From positions 1 to 15,947 of the forward strand of contig CALACZ010000184.1 in NCBI GenBank assembly GCA_937890735.1: a DNA stretch of 15,947 nt. The letters are read 5' to 3'. Every line of letters begins with the position of its first letter. Position 1 is the stretch's first letter. Position numbers and translations under genes: made by a program. This DNA comes from an uncultured Bacillota bacterium (GTDB taxonomy: Bacteria > Bacillota > Clostridia > Oscillospirales > Oscillospiraceae). This document shows, piece after piece, positions 6,857-11,692 of this stretch. The notes beneath the pieces are model-generated. The model ran no database searches. It was not told where the DNA came from and saw only the letters and a list, made by a program, of their open reading frames with translations.

Positions 6857-6865
6857 AGTATAGCA
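6857..6865 (-). promoter_or_regulatory. Extended -10 promoter of the thyA operon
   Basis: The minus strand reads TGC-TATACT, an extended -10 element (TGnTATAAT-like), 33 nt before the thyA ATG. The region at -35 (TACAAA) matches consensus poorly, as is usual for extended -10 promoters. The implied leader is short, leaving no room for a riboswitch. Confidence 0.65.
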
Positions 6866-6894
6866 TATCGCGGCGCTGTTTTGTAGTCTTTTAC

Positions 6895-6930
6895 AAAAAA
6901 TATCCCCATCCGGCGAGCCGGATGGGGATA
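6895..6930 (-). terminator. Terminator of the selenium-accessory operon
   Basis: Perfect 14-bp stem TATCCCCATCCGGC (6901-6914) and GCCGGATGGGGATA (6917-6930). On the minus strand it is followed by a run of T. It lies 8 nt after the stop of the HMA protein gene and separates this operon from thyA. Confidence 0.93.
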
Positions 6931-6938
6931 CGATCATT

Positions 6939-7187
6939 TTACCGATGGAACAGACCCTTTTTCTCATACGGCTCGGACGCGATGTCCTTGAGCTCGTAGC
7001 CGGTCTTGTCGATGACCTCGCGCAGCTTCTGCTCGTCGAGCGGCTGCTCGCTGAGGATCTCGGTGCGGTTCTTCGCGTGCGAGGACGTGACCTTTTTCAC
7101 AGGGAAACTGTTTCGGATCGCGTCGTTGACGTGCGATTCGCACATCCCACACTGCATTCCTTCGATGGTCAAAATGGTTTTTGTCAT
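6939..7187 (-). CDS. HMA-domain metal-binding protein (CopZ-like)
   Basis: An 82-residue ferredoxin-like heavy-metal-associated domain. The N-terminus TILTIEGMQCGMCESHV holds the metal site CGMC (Cys13, Cys16), and the C-terminal half has the usual TGYELKDI. Members bind soft metals such as Cu(I) and pass them to P-type ATPases or sensors. No copper exporter or CsoR/CopY-type regulator is nearby. The start has GGAGG 8 nt upstream. It is the last gene in the yqeC-yqeB-selD direction and ends just before the strong terminator, so it is probably co-transcribed with them. A role in selenium or molybdenum handling would be inference only. Confidence 0.85.
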   Translation of the reverse strand: MTKTILTIEGMQCGMCESHVNDAIRNSFPVKKVTSSHAKNRTEILSEQPLDEQKLREVIDKTGYELKDIASEPYEKKGLFHR

Positions 7188-7249
7188 GGTATGTTCCTCC
7201 GTTTCTGGTATTGCTATGGACACCCGCCGTCTGCGGGTGGCTTGTAAGG

Positions 7250-7396
7250 TCAAAGGTCGTCCGCGTCCTGCACCGGGGTCTCGTATGCCTCCTCCGGGCG
7301 GCCGGTCCAGCTCCCCTGCGGGTCGGTATCGCTCGCAGGCTGGTGGACGATGCTCTCGACGACTGCATTTGCGCGCTCGCGCCGTTTGCGTTTCAT
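7250..7396 (-). CDS. 48-aa hypothetical protein, basic head and acidic tail
   Basis: A short protein starting MKRKRRERANAVVESIVHQ and ending PVQDADDL. The middle carries DPQGSWTGRP. It has no membrane segment or cysteines. The start is well supported by AAGGAGG 8 nt before the ATG; the open frame continues upstream to 7477 but without that signal. From memory, short clostridial proteins with a DPxGSYTGxP...PVQDADDL pattern exist and have no known function; I cannot verify this here. It lies 50 nt after the 113-aa unknown and 62 nt before the HMA gene, inside the selenium operon. A small hairpin (CACCCGC/GCGGGTG, 7221-7239) stands in the following gap. Confidence 0.75.
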   Translation of the reverse strand: MKRKRRERANAVVESIVHQPASDTDPQGSWTGRPEEAYETPVQDADDL

Positions 7397-7446
7397 ACGC
7401 CTCGCCTCCTTTTGGATAGAGTGCGCAGAAACGCCGCAAATATGCG

Positions 7447-7788
7447 TCAGTCTCTGTGATGTCCGTTGCCGTCGCACGCGGGCGGGGTGAATTTTCCCGC
7501 CTGCGCGGCGTTCAGATCCGGGCGCGCCGCTGTGAGCGCGGCGGAAAAGGCGGCAAAATCGCGATGCCGCTCCGGCACAAACAGCTCATACGTCCGTCCC
7601 AGCAGCGAATCGGCGGCAACGAGCCGCAGCGCGTCCTGCACGGTTCGATCGACCGGCATTTTGCGCACCGTGTCCGCCTCGCGCACCTGTGATACCTCAA
7701 AGGTCATCATCCGCGCGCCGCTGAACACCAAAATCACACCGTCTGACAGCCGCAGCTCGTCCTCCGGGTCAAGAATATATCGCAGCAT
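7447..7788 (-). CDS. 113-aa protein of unknown function next to selD
   Basis: Not recognised. It begins MLRYILDPEDELRLSDGVIL and looks like a small soluble alpha/beta protein: beta-rich first half (residues 10-35), then RTVQDALRLVAADSLLGRTY (48-67) and a helical stretch near 75-90. The last 15 residues (GKFTPPACDGNGHHRD) look disordered. It has a single Cys, no transmembrane segment and no signal peptide. The ATG at 7788 lies 8 nt after the selD stop, with GAGGTG just upstream overlapping that stop. The open frame runs further upstream through selD, but that part is a shadow. Operon position suggests a link to selenophosphate or Se-Mo cofactor maturation, by association only. Confidence 0.75.
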   Translation of the reverse strand: MLRYILDPEDELRLSDGVILVFSGARMMTFEVSQVREADTVRKMPVDRTVQDALRLVAADSLLGRTYELFVPERHRDFAAFSAALTAARPDLNAAQAGKFTPPACDGNGHHRD

Positions 7789-7796
7789 ATCACACC

Positions 7797-8837
7797 TCAC
7801 ACCAGCCGGATGTACGCGCCGCCGGTGTAGTCCTGCACCGTGCCGATGCGCCGCGCATAGGGCAGCGCCGCCAGCAGCTCGCGCTCCAGCGCGTCCGCGT
7901 CGGTGGGATCGACCGCCAGCAGCAGCCCGCCCGCCGTCTGCGGGTCGTAGAAAATATCCTGAAGCGCAAGCGGCGTCTCGCCCGCGTCCACCACAGCTTC
8001 CGCAAACGCGCGGTTGCGGTACATCCCCGCCGGGAGAATGCCGTCCCGTGCAAAATCCAGCGCGTGATCGAGCACCGGCACGTCCTTTGTGCGGATGACG
8101 AGCTGCACATTGCTGCCCTGCGCCATCTCGCTGCCGTGCCCCATCAGCCCGAAGCCCGTCACGTCCGTGCACGCGTGCACGCGGTACTTGACCATCACGT
8201 CGCGCGCGGCTTTGTTGAGCGTGGTCATAAGCTGGAAGCAAAGCGCCTGATCGTCCTCGCTCAAAAGCCTCGCCTTGCCCGCCGTGGTCAGCACGCCAAT
8301 GCCGATGGGCTTGGTGAGAAACAGCACGTCGCCCGGCTTCGCCCCGCCGTTCGTGAGCACGCGGTCTGGATGCACAAAGCCCGTGACGGCAAGCCCGTAT
8401 TTCGGCTCGTCGTCCAAAATCGAGTGCCCGCCGGTGATGAGCGCGCCCGCCTCATAGACCTTATCGTAGCCGCCGCGCAGCAGCGCGTGCACCGCCTCGC
8501 GCGGCATATTTTCAGGGATCGCCATGATGTTCAGGCACAGCTTCGGTTCGCCGCCCATGGCGTACACATCCGACAGCGCGTTCGTCGCCGCGATCTGCCC
8601 GAAGGTGTACGGGTCATCGGCGATGGGCGGGAAAAAGTCCACCGTCTGTACCAGCGCCAGCTCGTCCGACACGCGGTAAACCGACGCGTCGTCGCTCTTA
8701 TCAAAGCCGACGAGCAGATTCGGGTCGCTGTGCACGCGGATGTCCTCCAAAAGCTGCGCCAGCACGCCCGCGCCGACCTTTGCGCCGCACCCGGCGCATT
8801 TTGCCAGCTTTGTCAGCTTGACCTCCGATTCCGCCAT
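7797..8837 (-). CDS. selD: Selenide, water dikinase (selenophosphate synthase)
   Basis: Makes selenophosphate from selenide and ATP, the selenium donor for selenoproteins, selenouridine in tRNA and the Se-dependent molybdenum cofactor. It has 346 residues, the normal length. The N-terminal catalytic segment CAGCGAK carries Cys17 and Lys20, matching the essential pair of E. coli SelD; this is a Cys form, not a selenocysteine form. The glycine-rich PurM/AIRS-like ATP-binding core shows DKSDDASVY (46-54), QTVDFFPP (64-71), FGQIAATNALSDVYAMGG (79-96) and the later ACTDVTGFGLMGHGSEMA. The ribosome site AAGGAG is 7 nt upstream and the ATG lies 1 nt after the yqeB stop, so it is coupled. No selA, selB or tRNA-Sec is in the window. 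Confidence 0.97.
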   Translation of the reverse strand: MAESEVKLTKLAKCAGCGAKVGAGVLAQLLEDIRVHSDPNLLVGFDKSDDASVYRVSDELALVQTVDFFPPIADDPYTFGQIAATNALSDVYAMGGEPKLCLNIMAIPENMPREAVHALLRGGYDKVYEAGALITGGHSILDDEPKYGLAVTGFVHPDRVLTNGGAKPGDVLFLTKPIGIGVLTTAGKARLLSEDDQALCFQLMTTLNKAARDVMVKYRVHACTDVTGFGLMGHGSEMAQGSNVQLVIRTKDVPVLDHALDFARDGILPAGMYRNRAFAEAVVDAGETPLALQDIFYDPQTAGGLLLAVDPTDADALERELLAALPYARRIGTVQDYTGGAYIRLV

Positions 8838-8838
8838 G

Positions 8839-9636
8839 TTACCGCTCCTTCAAAACGCCCGTATATTCCAAAATCGCCTGCAACACGCCGCCGCCGATGG
8901 CGATGGCTTTATCCGACGCGGTGTAGCACGCCGAAGCGTCCCCGCGCGGGTCAACGTCGCCCGATTTCATGCCCTTGTGCACCGGCGTGCCGTCCGGCAG
9001 GATGCCGCGCAGAACGCCCGCGATCGTGCAGCGCATCGGTTCGCCGTCCACAATGCCGGCAATGTCGCCCGCCTGCACCATCGCGCCGATGTCCAGCTTC
9101 TGCTCAAAAATGCCCGCCTTCGGCGCGCGCAGCACGCGCTCGCCCGCGTAGCCGCCGATGAGTCCGGGAATGTTCGTATTTGGGATGGCAGCGCCCTCGC
9201 GGATGACTCTGCCGAGCGTATGCCCGCGCATCGTCTCAATGACGCAATGGCAGTCCTCCCCCGCCGTAAAGCCCGGGCCGACGCCGATGACGAGCGGCGC
9301 GTCGGTGATCCTTGTGCCGAGGTTGCGCTTTGCCAGCACCGCGTCCACCAGAACGTCCGGGTGCAGCCACTGTAGGCACTGCATCGTCTCGTCCGCCAGC
9401 ACCGGGATAAGCCCCGCCGCCAGCGCGTTTTCAACGTCTGCCTGCGTTTCGGCGCGCACTGCCGTCACGCCCTCGACCTGCGTTTTGCCATAGACGATCG
9501 CCTGCGAAAAGCACACCGTCCGCCGGATGGCGGTCGGCTGCGGCAGGTCGGTCATCACGACCTGGATATGCGAGCGCCACAGCCGCAGCGCAATGCCGCT
9601 GGCAAGATCGCCCGCGCCCCGGATCAGGACAAGCAT
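8839..9636 (-). CDS. yqeB: Selenium-dependent molybdenum hydroxylase accessory protein YqeB
   Basis: A 265-residue member of the YqeB/EF2563 family, which co-occurs with orphan selD and YqeC in genomes with Se-dependent molybdenum hydroxylases (xanthine dehydrogenase-like enzymes). The exact reaction is not established. The protein opens with a nucleotide-binding-like IRGAGDLASGIALRL (5-19). It continues with IGVGPGFTAGEDCHCVIET (117-135), the family's RGHTLGRVIREGAAIPNT (137-154) and a lipoyl-like PKAGIFEQKLDIGAMVQAGD (172-191). I use the ATG at 9636, with GAGGAG 8 nt upstream, rather than the frame's earlier 9669. It overlaps the end of yqeC by 13 nt and runs to 1 nt before selD. Confidence 0.93.
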   Translation of the reverse strand: MLVLIRGAGDLASGIALRLWRSHIQVVMTDLPQPTAIRRTVCFSQAIVYGKTQVEGVTAVRAETQADVENALAAGLIPVLADETMQCLQWLHPDVLVDAVLAKRNLGTRITDAPLVIGVGPGFTAGEDCHCVIETMRGHTLGRVIREGAAIPNTNIPGLIGGYAGERVLRAPKAGIFEQKLDIGAMVQAGDIAGIVDGEPMRCTIAGVLRGILPDGTPVHKGMKSGDVDPRGDASACYTASDKAIAIGGGVLQAILEYTGVLKER

Positions 9637-10295
9637 TCTGCCCACTCCTCTCTCAAGGACGCCATACACACCGGCGTCCGTAAATGTTCTGCCATTGCCC
9701 GCGCCAGCTCCCGCCCGCCGGGTATGTCCGCCTGATTGAGCAGCACGCGCGTGTGCAGCGCCTCGAAGTTGAGGTGCGCCGCCGCGAGCTGTGGCGTGAG
9801 GATCGTATCGGGCGAAACGCCCAGATTGTTCGCATAACGCTCCGCGCGGTGCGCGGCGTCGCGGATGGGCTTGCCCAGCCCCGAAAGCCCGAACAGGGCG
9901 ACCGTCTGATTTGCTTCCGATGGGACGACCGGCTCATACGGTTCGTGTGCCTTAACCGGCAGGCGCTTCGAGCCGTCCGCCTCCACGAGCACGAACTCTG
10001 CCCACTGCATGAGCTGGGCGAACGAGACCTCCGGCGCGGCGAGCTTGCCCTTTTCCGCCGGTGTGCCGATACACACCGCGCCGTGCGCGCCCAGGACTTC
10101 CGGCGCGCGCGCCGCATCTGCGGCTAAAAGCAGCGGCAGCCCATCCGGCGGCAGGATGCGGGTGCTGGTGCAGACGATCACGCGCGCTGTGCGCCCCAGC
10201 TCGCTCGCCAGCCGCAGCATGGCGGACGTTTTGCCGCCCGAGCCGATGAGCGCCGTCACGCCGGGCTGTATTTGCAGCAGCCTTGCCAGCTCCAT
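9624..10295 (-). CDS. yqeC: Selenium-dependent hydroxylase accessory protein YqeC
   Basis: A 223-residue putative nucleotide-binding protein of the YqeC family, an accessory factor for Se-dependent molybdenum hydroxylases with unknown precise chemistry. A P-loop-like GSGGKTS (18-24) lies in ALIGSGGKTSAMLRLA. The family signature VLVEADGSKRLPVKAHEPYE (102-121) is intact, followed by LGKPIRDAAHRAERY (140-154). The start at 10295 is fixed by a full AAAGGAGGT site 7 nt upstream; the frame's extension to 10406 would run through the promoter. It is the first gene of the selenium operon, with a near-consensus promoter at 10324-10352, and diverges from a ModE-like regulator. Confidence 0.93.
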   Translation of the reverse strand: MELARLLQIQPGVTALIGSGGKTSAMLRLASELGRTARVIVCTSTRILPPDGLPLLLAADAARAPEVLGAHGAVCIGTPAEKGKLAAPEVSFAQLMQWAEFVLVEADGSKRLPVKAHEPYEPVVPSEANQTVALFGLSGLGKPIRDAAHRAERYANNLGVSPDTILTPQLAAAHLNFEALHTRVLLNQADIPGGRELARAMAEHLRTPVCMASLREEWAECLS

Positions 10296-10323
10296 CGCGT
10301 GACCTCCTTTATTTTCTGGCTTT

Positions 10324-10352
10324 AAGATAGCACGCCGCGCGCAAAACGTCAA
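10324..10352 (-). promoter_or_regulatory. Promoter of the yqeC-yqeB-selD operon
   Basis: Minus strand: TTGACG (10352-10347), exactly 17 nt, then TATCTT (10329-10324), with TGC before the -10 as an extended element. The expected start leaves a leader of roughly 20 nt to the yqeC ATG. The spacer contains GCCGCGCG-CAAAA (plus strand 10334-10346), a sequence repeated in the opposing promoter. Confidence 0.8.
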
Positions 10353-10370
10353 GAAATCCCGACGCAGCCC

Positions 10371-10399
10371 TTGCCGCGCGGGCAAAAATACGCTATAAT
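10371..10399 (+). promoter_or_regulatory. Promoter of the ModE-like regulator, with operator-like palindrome
   Basis: TTGCCG (10371-10376), a 17-nt spacer and a perfect TATAAT (10394-10399). The expected start is at about 10406, right at the ATG (10407). A palindrome TTGCC-GCGCG-GGCAA (10371-10385) covers the -35. GCCGCGCG-GG-CAAAA repeats the motif found in the yqeC promoter spacer. Only 18 bp separate the two -35 elements. Confidence 0.75.
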
Positions 10400-10406
10400 C
10401 GAACAC

Positions 10407-10754
10407 ATGGAAAAGACATTACGCCCCGTGATCTCCGTCCGGATCTTTCGGGAAGAAAAATGCTTTGGACCGGGTGTCGCCGCGCTGCTCAAAAATATCG
10501 AAGAGCACCATTCCCTGCGCTCCGCCGCCGCCAGCATGGGCATGGCATACTCCAAAGCCTGGACAATCTTAAAAGCCTCTGAGGAGGCATTGGGCTTCAA
10601 GCTCCTGCACACCACCACCGGCGGCCGCCACGGCGGCGGCGCAGCCCTCACGCCGGAGGCGCAGGCGCTGCTGGAGGCGTACTATGCCTACTGCGCCGCA
10701 CTCAAAGCAGCCGGAAAAACGCTCTTTGAGGAGCATTTTCGGGAGTTTTTGTAA
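10407..10754 (+). CDS. ModE-type winged helix-turn-helix regulator (single domain)
   Basis: A 115-residue protein matching the N-terminal DNA-binding domain of ModE/LysR-type molybdate regulators: GPGVAALLKNIEEHHSLRSA (21-40), the helix-turn-helix AAASMGMAYSKAWTIL (40-55) and the wing TTTGGRHGGGAALTPEAQALL (69-89). The molybdate-binding (Mop/TOBE) domains of full ModE are absent, so direct Mo sensing is not expected unless a partner supplies it. It diverges from yqeC over about 110 bp, which makes it a likely regulator of the Se-Mo accessory operon and of itself (inference). No ribosome site precedes the ATG, and TATAAT ends 7 nt before it, indicating a leaderless mRNA. The frame is open up to TTG at 10371, but that lies inside the promoter. 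Confidence 0.88.
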   Translation: MEKTLRPVISVRIFREEKCFGPGVAALLKNIEEHHSLRSAAASMGMAYSKAWTILKASEEALGFKLLHTTTGGRHGGGAALTPEAQALLEAYYAYCAALKAAGKTLFEEHFREFL

Positions 10755-10799
10755 AGCTCTCCGCCGATCTTTTGCGGCAATGACGATTTGCAAAAGTCC

Positions 10800-10855
10800 A
10801 AGGCTTCCCCTTGAGGGGAAGCTGTCGGCGAAGCCGACTGATGAGGAGAAGGGTT
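10800..10855 (+). repeat. Paired-hairpin repeat, copy A
   Basis: Two adjacent perfect stems: GCTTCCCC-TTGA-GGGGAAGC (10803-10822) and GTCGGC-GAA-GCCGAC (10824-10838). A tail TGATGAGGAGAAGGG follows. The same layout recurs in copies C, D and E. It begins the gene-free stretch 10755-11510, 45 nt after the regulator gene. It has no T-run directly after the stems, so it is not a classical terminator. Confidence 0.75.
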
Positions 10856-10878
10856 CTTATTTTTGATCTGCCGCCACG

Positions 10879-10916
10879 TTTCGTCGTAACGTAGGGGCGG
10901 GGCTTGCCCCGCCCGC
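10879..10916 (+). repeat. GC-clamp hairpin repeat, copy B
   Basis: TTTCGTCGTAACGTA (10879-10893) followed by a perfect GC stem, GGGCGGGGC (10895-10903) and GCCCCGCCC (10906-10914). The whole unit recurs in inverted orientation at 11348-11386 with a few substitutions. Confidence 0.7.
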
Positions 10917-10956
10917 TTTTGCAGGTTTCGACTGCGCCGACGCGTTTGCTTCATTC

Positions 10957-11090
10957 AAAGGCTTCCCTTGGTGACCAAGGTAGCAAAGCGGCGGCGTGGT
11001 GCTGAATGACAGCCCGGTGGGCTGTCAGACCCACGCCGTGACCGAGCCGCAGCGAGACGCTGTCGCCGAAGGCGACTGAAGGGATCAGAA
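10957..11090 (+). repeat. Paired-hairpin repeat, copy C, with an internal nested stem-loop
   Basis: Begins AAAGGCTTCCC with stem CCTTGGT-G-ACCAAGG (10966-10980) and ends with stem GTCGCC-GAA-GGCGAC (11062-11076) and tail TGAAGGGATC. Unlike copies A, D and E, about 80 nt separate the two stems. This extra piece holds its own nested stem: GACAGCCC-GGT-GGGCTGTC (11008-11026) inside GGCGTGG...CCACGCC (10993-11037). It looks like an insertion into the repeat. Confidence 0.6.
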
Positions 11091-11130
11091 CGTTGTCGGT
11101 TGCAGAGCGCCACCCGGCGGTGCGGAGGAA

Positions 11131-11206
11131 CGTACACCCTTCTCATCCCTTCCGGGTTCGCTTCGCTCACCCACCTCCCCTTGGTCACCAAGGGGAGGCT
11201 TTGCGT
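11131..11206 (-). repeat. Paired-hairpin repeat, copy D (inverted)
   Basis: Minus-strand orientation of the A/C element. The main stem CCTCCCCTTGGT (11174-11185) pairs perfectly over 12 bp with ACCAAGGGGAGG (11187-11198). The second stem is GGGT...ACCC (11154-11172) closing on a GC-GAA-GC core when read on the minus strand, and the tail reads GGGATGAGAAGGG. Between C and D (11091-11130) I see no other feature. Confidence 0.65.
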
Positions 11207-11238
11207 TGCGCAAACGTGGTAACAGCTCAGAGTGTACC

Positions 11239-11297
11239 ACGCTTCTCCTCATCCGTCTCGCTGCGCGAGCCACCTTCCCCTCAATGGGAAGGCTTTG
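11239..11297 (-). repeat. Paired-hairpin repeat, copy E (inverted)
   Basis: On the minus strand: CCAAAGCC, stem CCTTCCC...GGGAAGG (arms at 11286-11292 and 11273-11279), then stem CTCGC-GCA-GCGAG (11257-11269), then the tail GGATGAGGAGAAGCG. Same architecture as copies A and D with different stem bases. Confidence 0.65.
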
Positions 11298-11347
11298 GTC
11301 CGTGCCATCCCGCATCAGTTTATGCAGAACCTGTTTTTGCAGTCTGC

Positions 11348-11386
11348 GCGGGAGGGGCAAGCCCCACCCGTACATTACGACGAAAT
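11348..11386 (-). repeat. GC-clamp hairpin repeat, copy F (inverted copy of B)
   Basis: On the minus strand it reads TTTCGTCGTAATGTA, then CGGGTGGGGCTTGCCCC and TCCCG, matching copy B at most positions. Stem core GGGGC (11354-11358) and GCCCC (11361-11365). Confidence 0.65.
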
Positions 11387-11510
11387 AATTACGCTCCTAC
11401 CGCCCACGCGCCTTCTGGCGCGCGCGCCGAGCGGCGCGGCAATTCGGAGCGGAGCGGAGAATTGTTCCAGGCGGGATTCATTCCCGCCGGTTCGGAATCC
11501 AATCAGTACC
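11387..11510. other. Gene-free remainder of the repeat region
   Basis: No plausible coding sequence. It holds short hairpins only: GCGCC-TTCT-GGCGC near 11408-11421 and GGCGGGA-TTCAT-TCCCGCC at 11470-11488. It also has a GAGCGGAGCGGAG tract between AATTC and AATT (11441-11464). These resemble further intergenic repeat fragments, but I find no second copy in the window. Confidence 0.45.
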
Positions 11511-11514
11511 AAAT

Positions 11515-11547
11515 AAAAAAGACACGACTCACAGTCGTGTCTTTTTT
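11515..11547. terminator. Bidirectional terminator after tRNA-Gly
   Basis: Perfect stem AAAAAAGACACGACT (11515-11529) and AGTCGTGTCTTTTTT (11533-11547), which extends by four more pairs (AAAT/ATTT) on the outside. T6 follows on both strands. It ends the tRNA transcript 3-4 nt after the CCA end, so the mature 3' end and the terminator stem nearly touch. Confidence 0.93.
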
Positions 11548-11550
11548 ATT

Positions 11551-11626
11551 TGGAGCGGGTGACGAGGCTCGAACTCGCTACCTCCACCTTGGCAAGGTGG
11601 CGCTCTACCGGATGAGCTACACCCGC
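11551..11626 (-). tRNA. tRNA-Gly (anticodon GCC)
   Basis: A 76-nt cloverleaf on the minus strand. The acceptor is GCGGGTG/CACCCGC with discriminator T and encoded CCA. The D-arm region is TAGCTCATCCGGTAGAGC, and the anticodon stem-loop is CCACCTTGCCAAGGTGG with GCC (plus-strand GGC at 11591-11593). The T-arm is CGAGTTCGAGCCTCG. It has its own consensus promoter and a strong terminator. It reads GGC and GGU codons, the main Gly codons in GC-rich genes. Confidence 0.97.
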
Positions 11627-11644
11627 ATGACAAATGCAGGTATG

Positions 11645-11672
11645 ATTATACCAAAAAACCTGCTTTTGTCAA
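11645..11672 (-). promoter_or_regulatory. Consensus SigA promoter of tRNA-Gly within a 14-bp inverted repeat
   Basis: TTGACA (11672-11667), 16 nt, TATAAT (11650-11645): both hexamers perfect. The predicted start lies about 12 nt before the tRNA. Flanking it are TGACAAATGCAGGT (11628-11641) and ACCTGCTTTTGTCA (11658-11671), reverse complements at 13 of 14 positions. One arm contains most of the -35 and the other covers the tRNA leader. Confidence 0.9.
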
Positions 11673-11692
11673 GCCCTGTTTTAAAATTTTTC

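Noticed and set aside
6824..6967. Upstream extension of thyA to 6967
   Set aside because: The extension passes through the operon promoter and the preceding terminator stem. The ATG at 6823 has a good ribosome site and matches the family N-terminus.
7221..7239. Hairpin CACCCGC/GCGGGTG as a terminator between the 48-aa and HMA genes
   Set aside because: No T-run follows on the minus strand; at most a weak mRNA structure.
8064..9161. Forward open frame antisense to selD and yqeB
   Set aside because: Crosses the junction of two solid minus-strand genes and has shadow-like composition.
10371..10406. TTG at 10371 as the start of the ModE-like gene
   Set aside because: It is the -35 hexamer itself, lacks a ribosome site, and the added residues do not resemble the family.
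10800..11400. Repeat cluster as a CRISPR array
   Set aside because: Copies differ in length, spacing and orientation and are self-complementary; there are no regular spacers and no cas genes.
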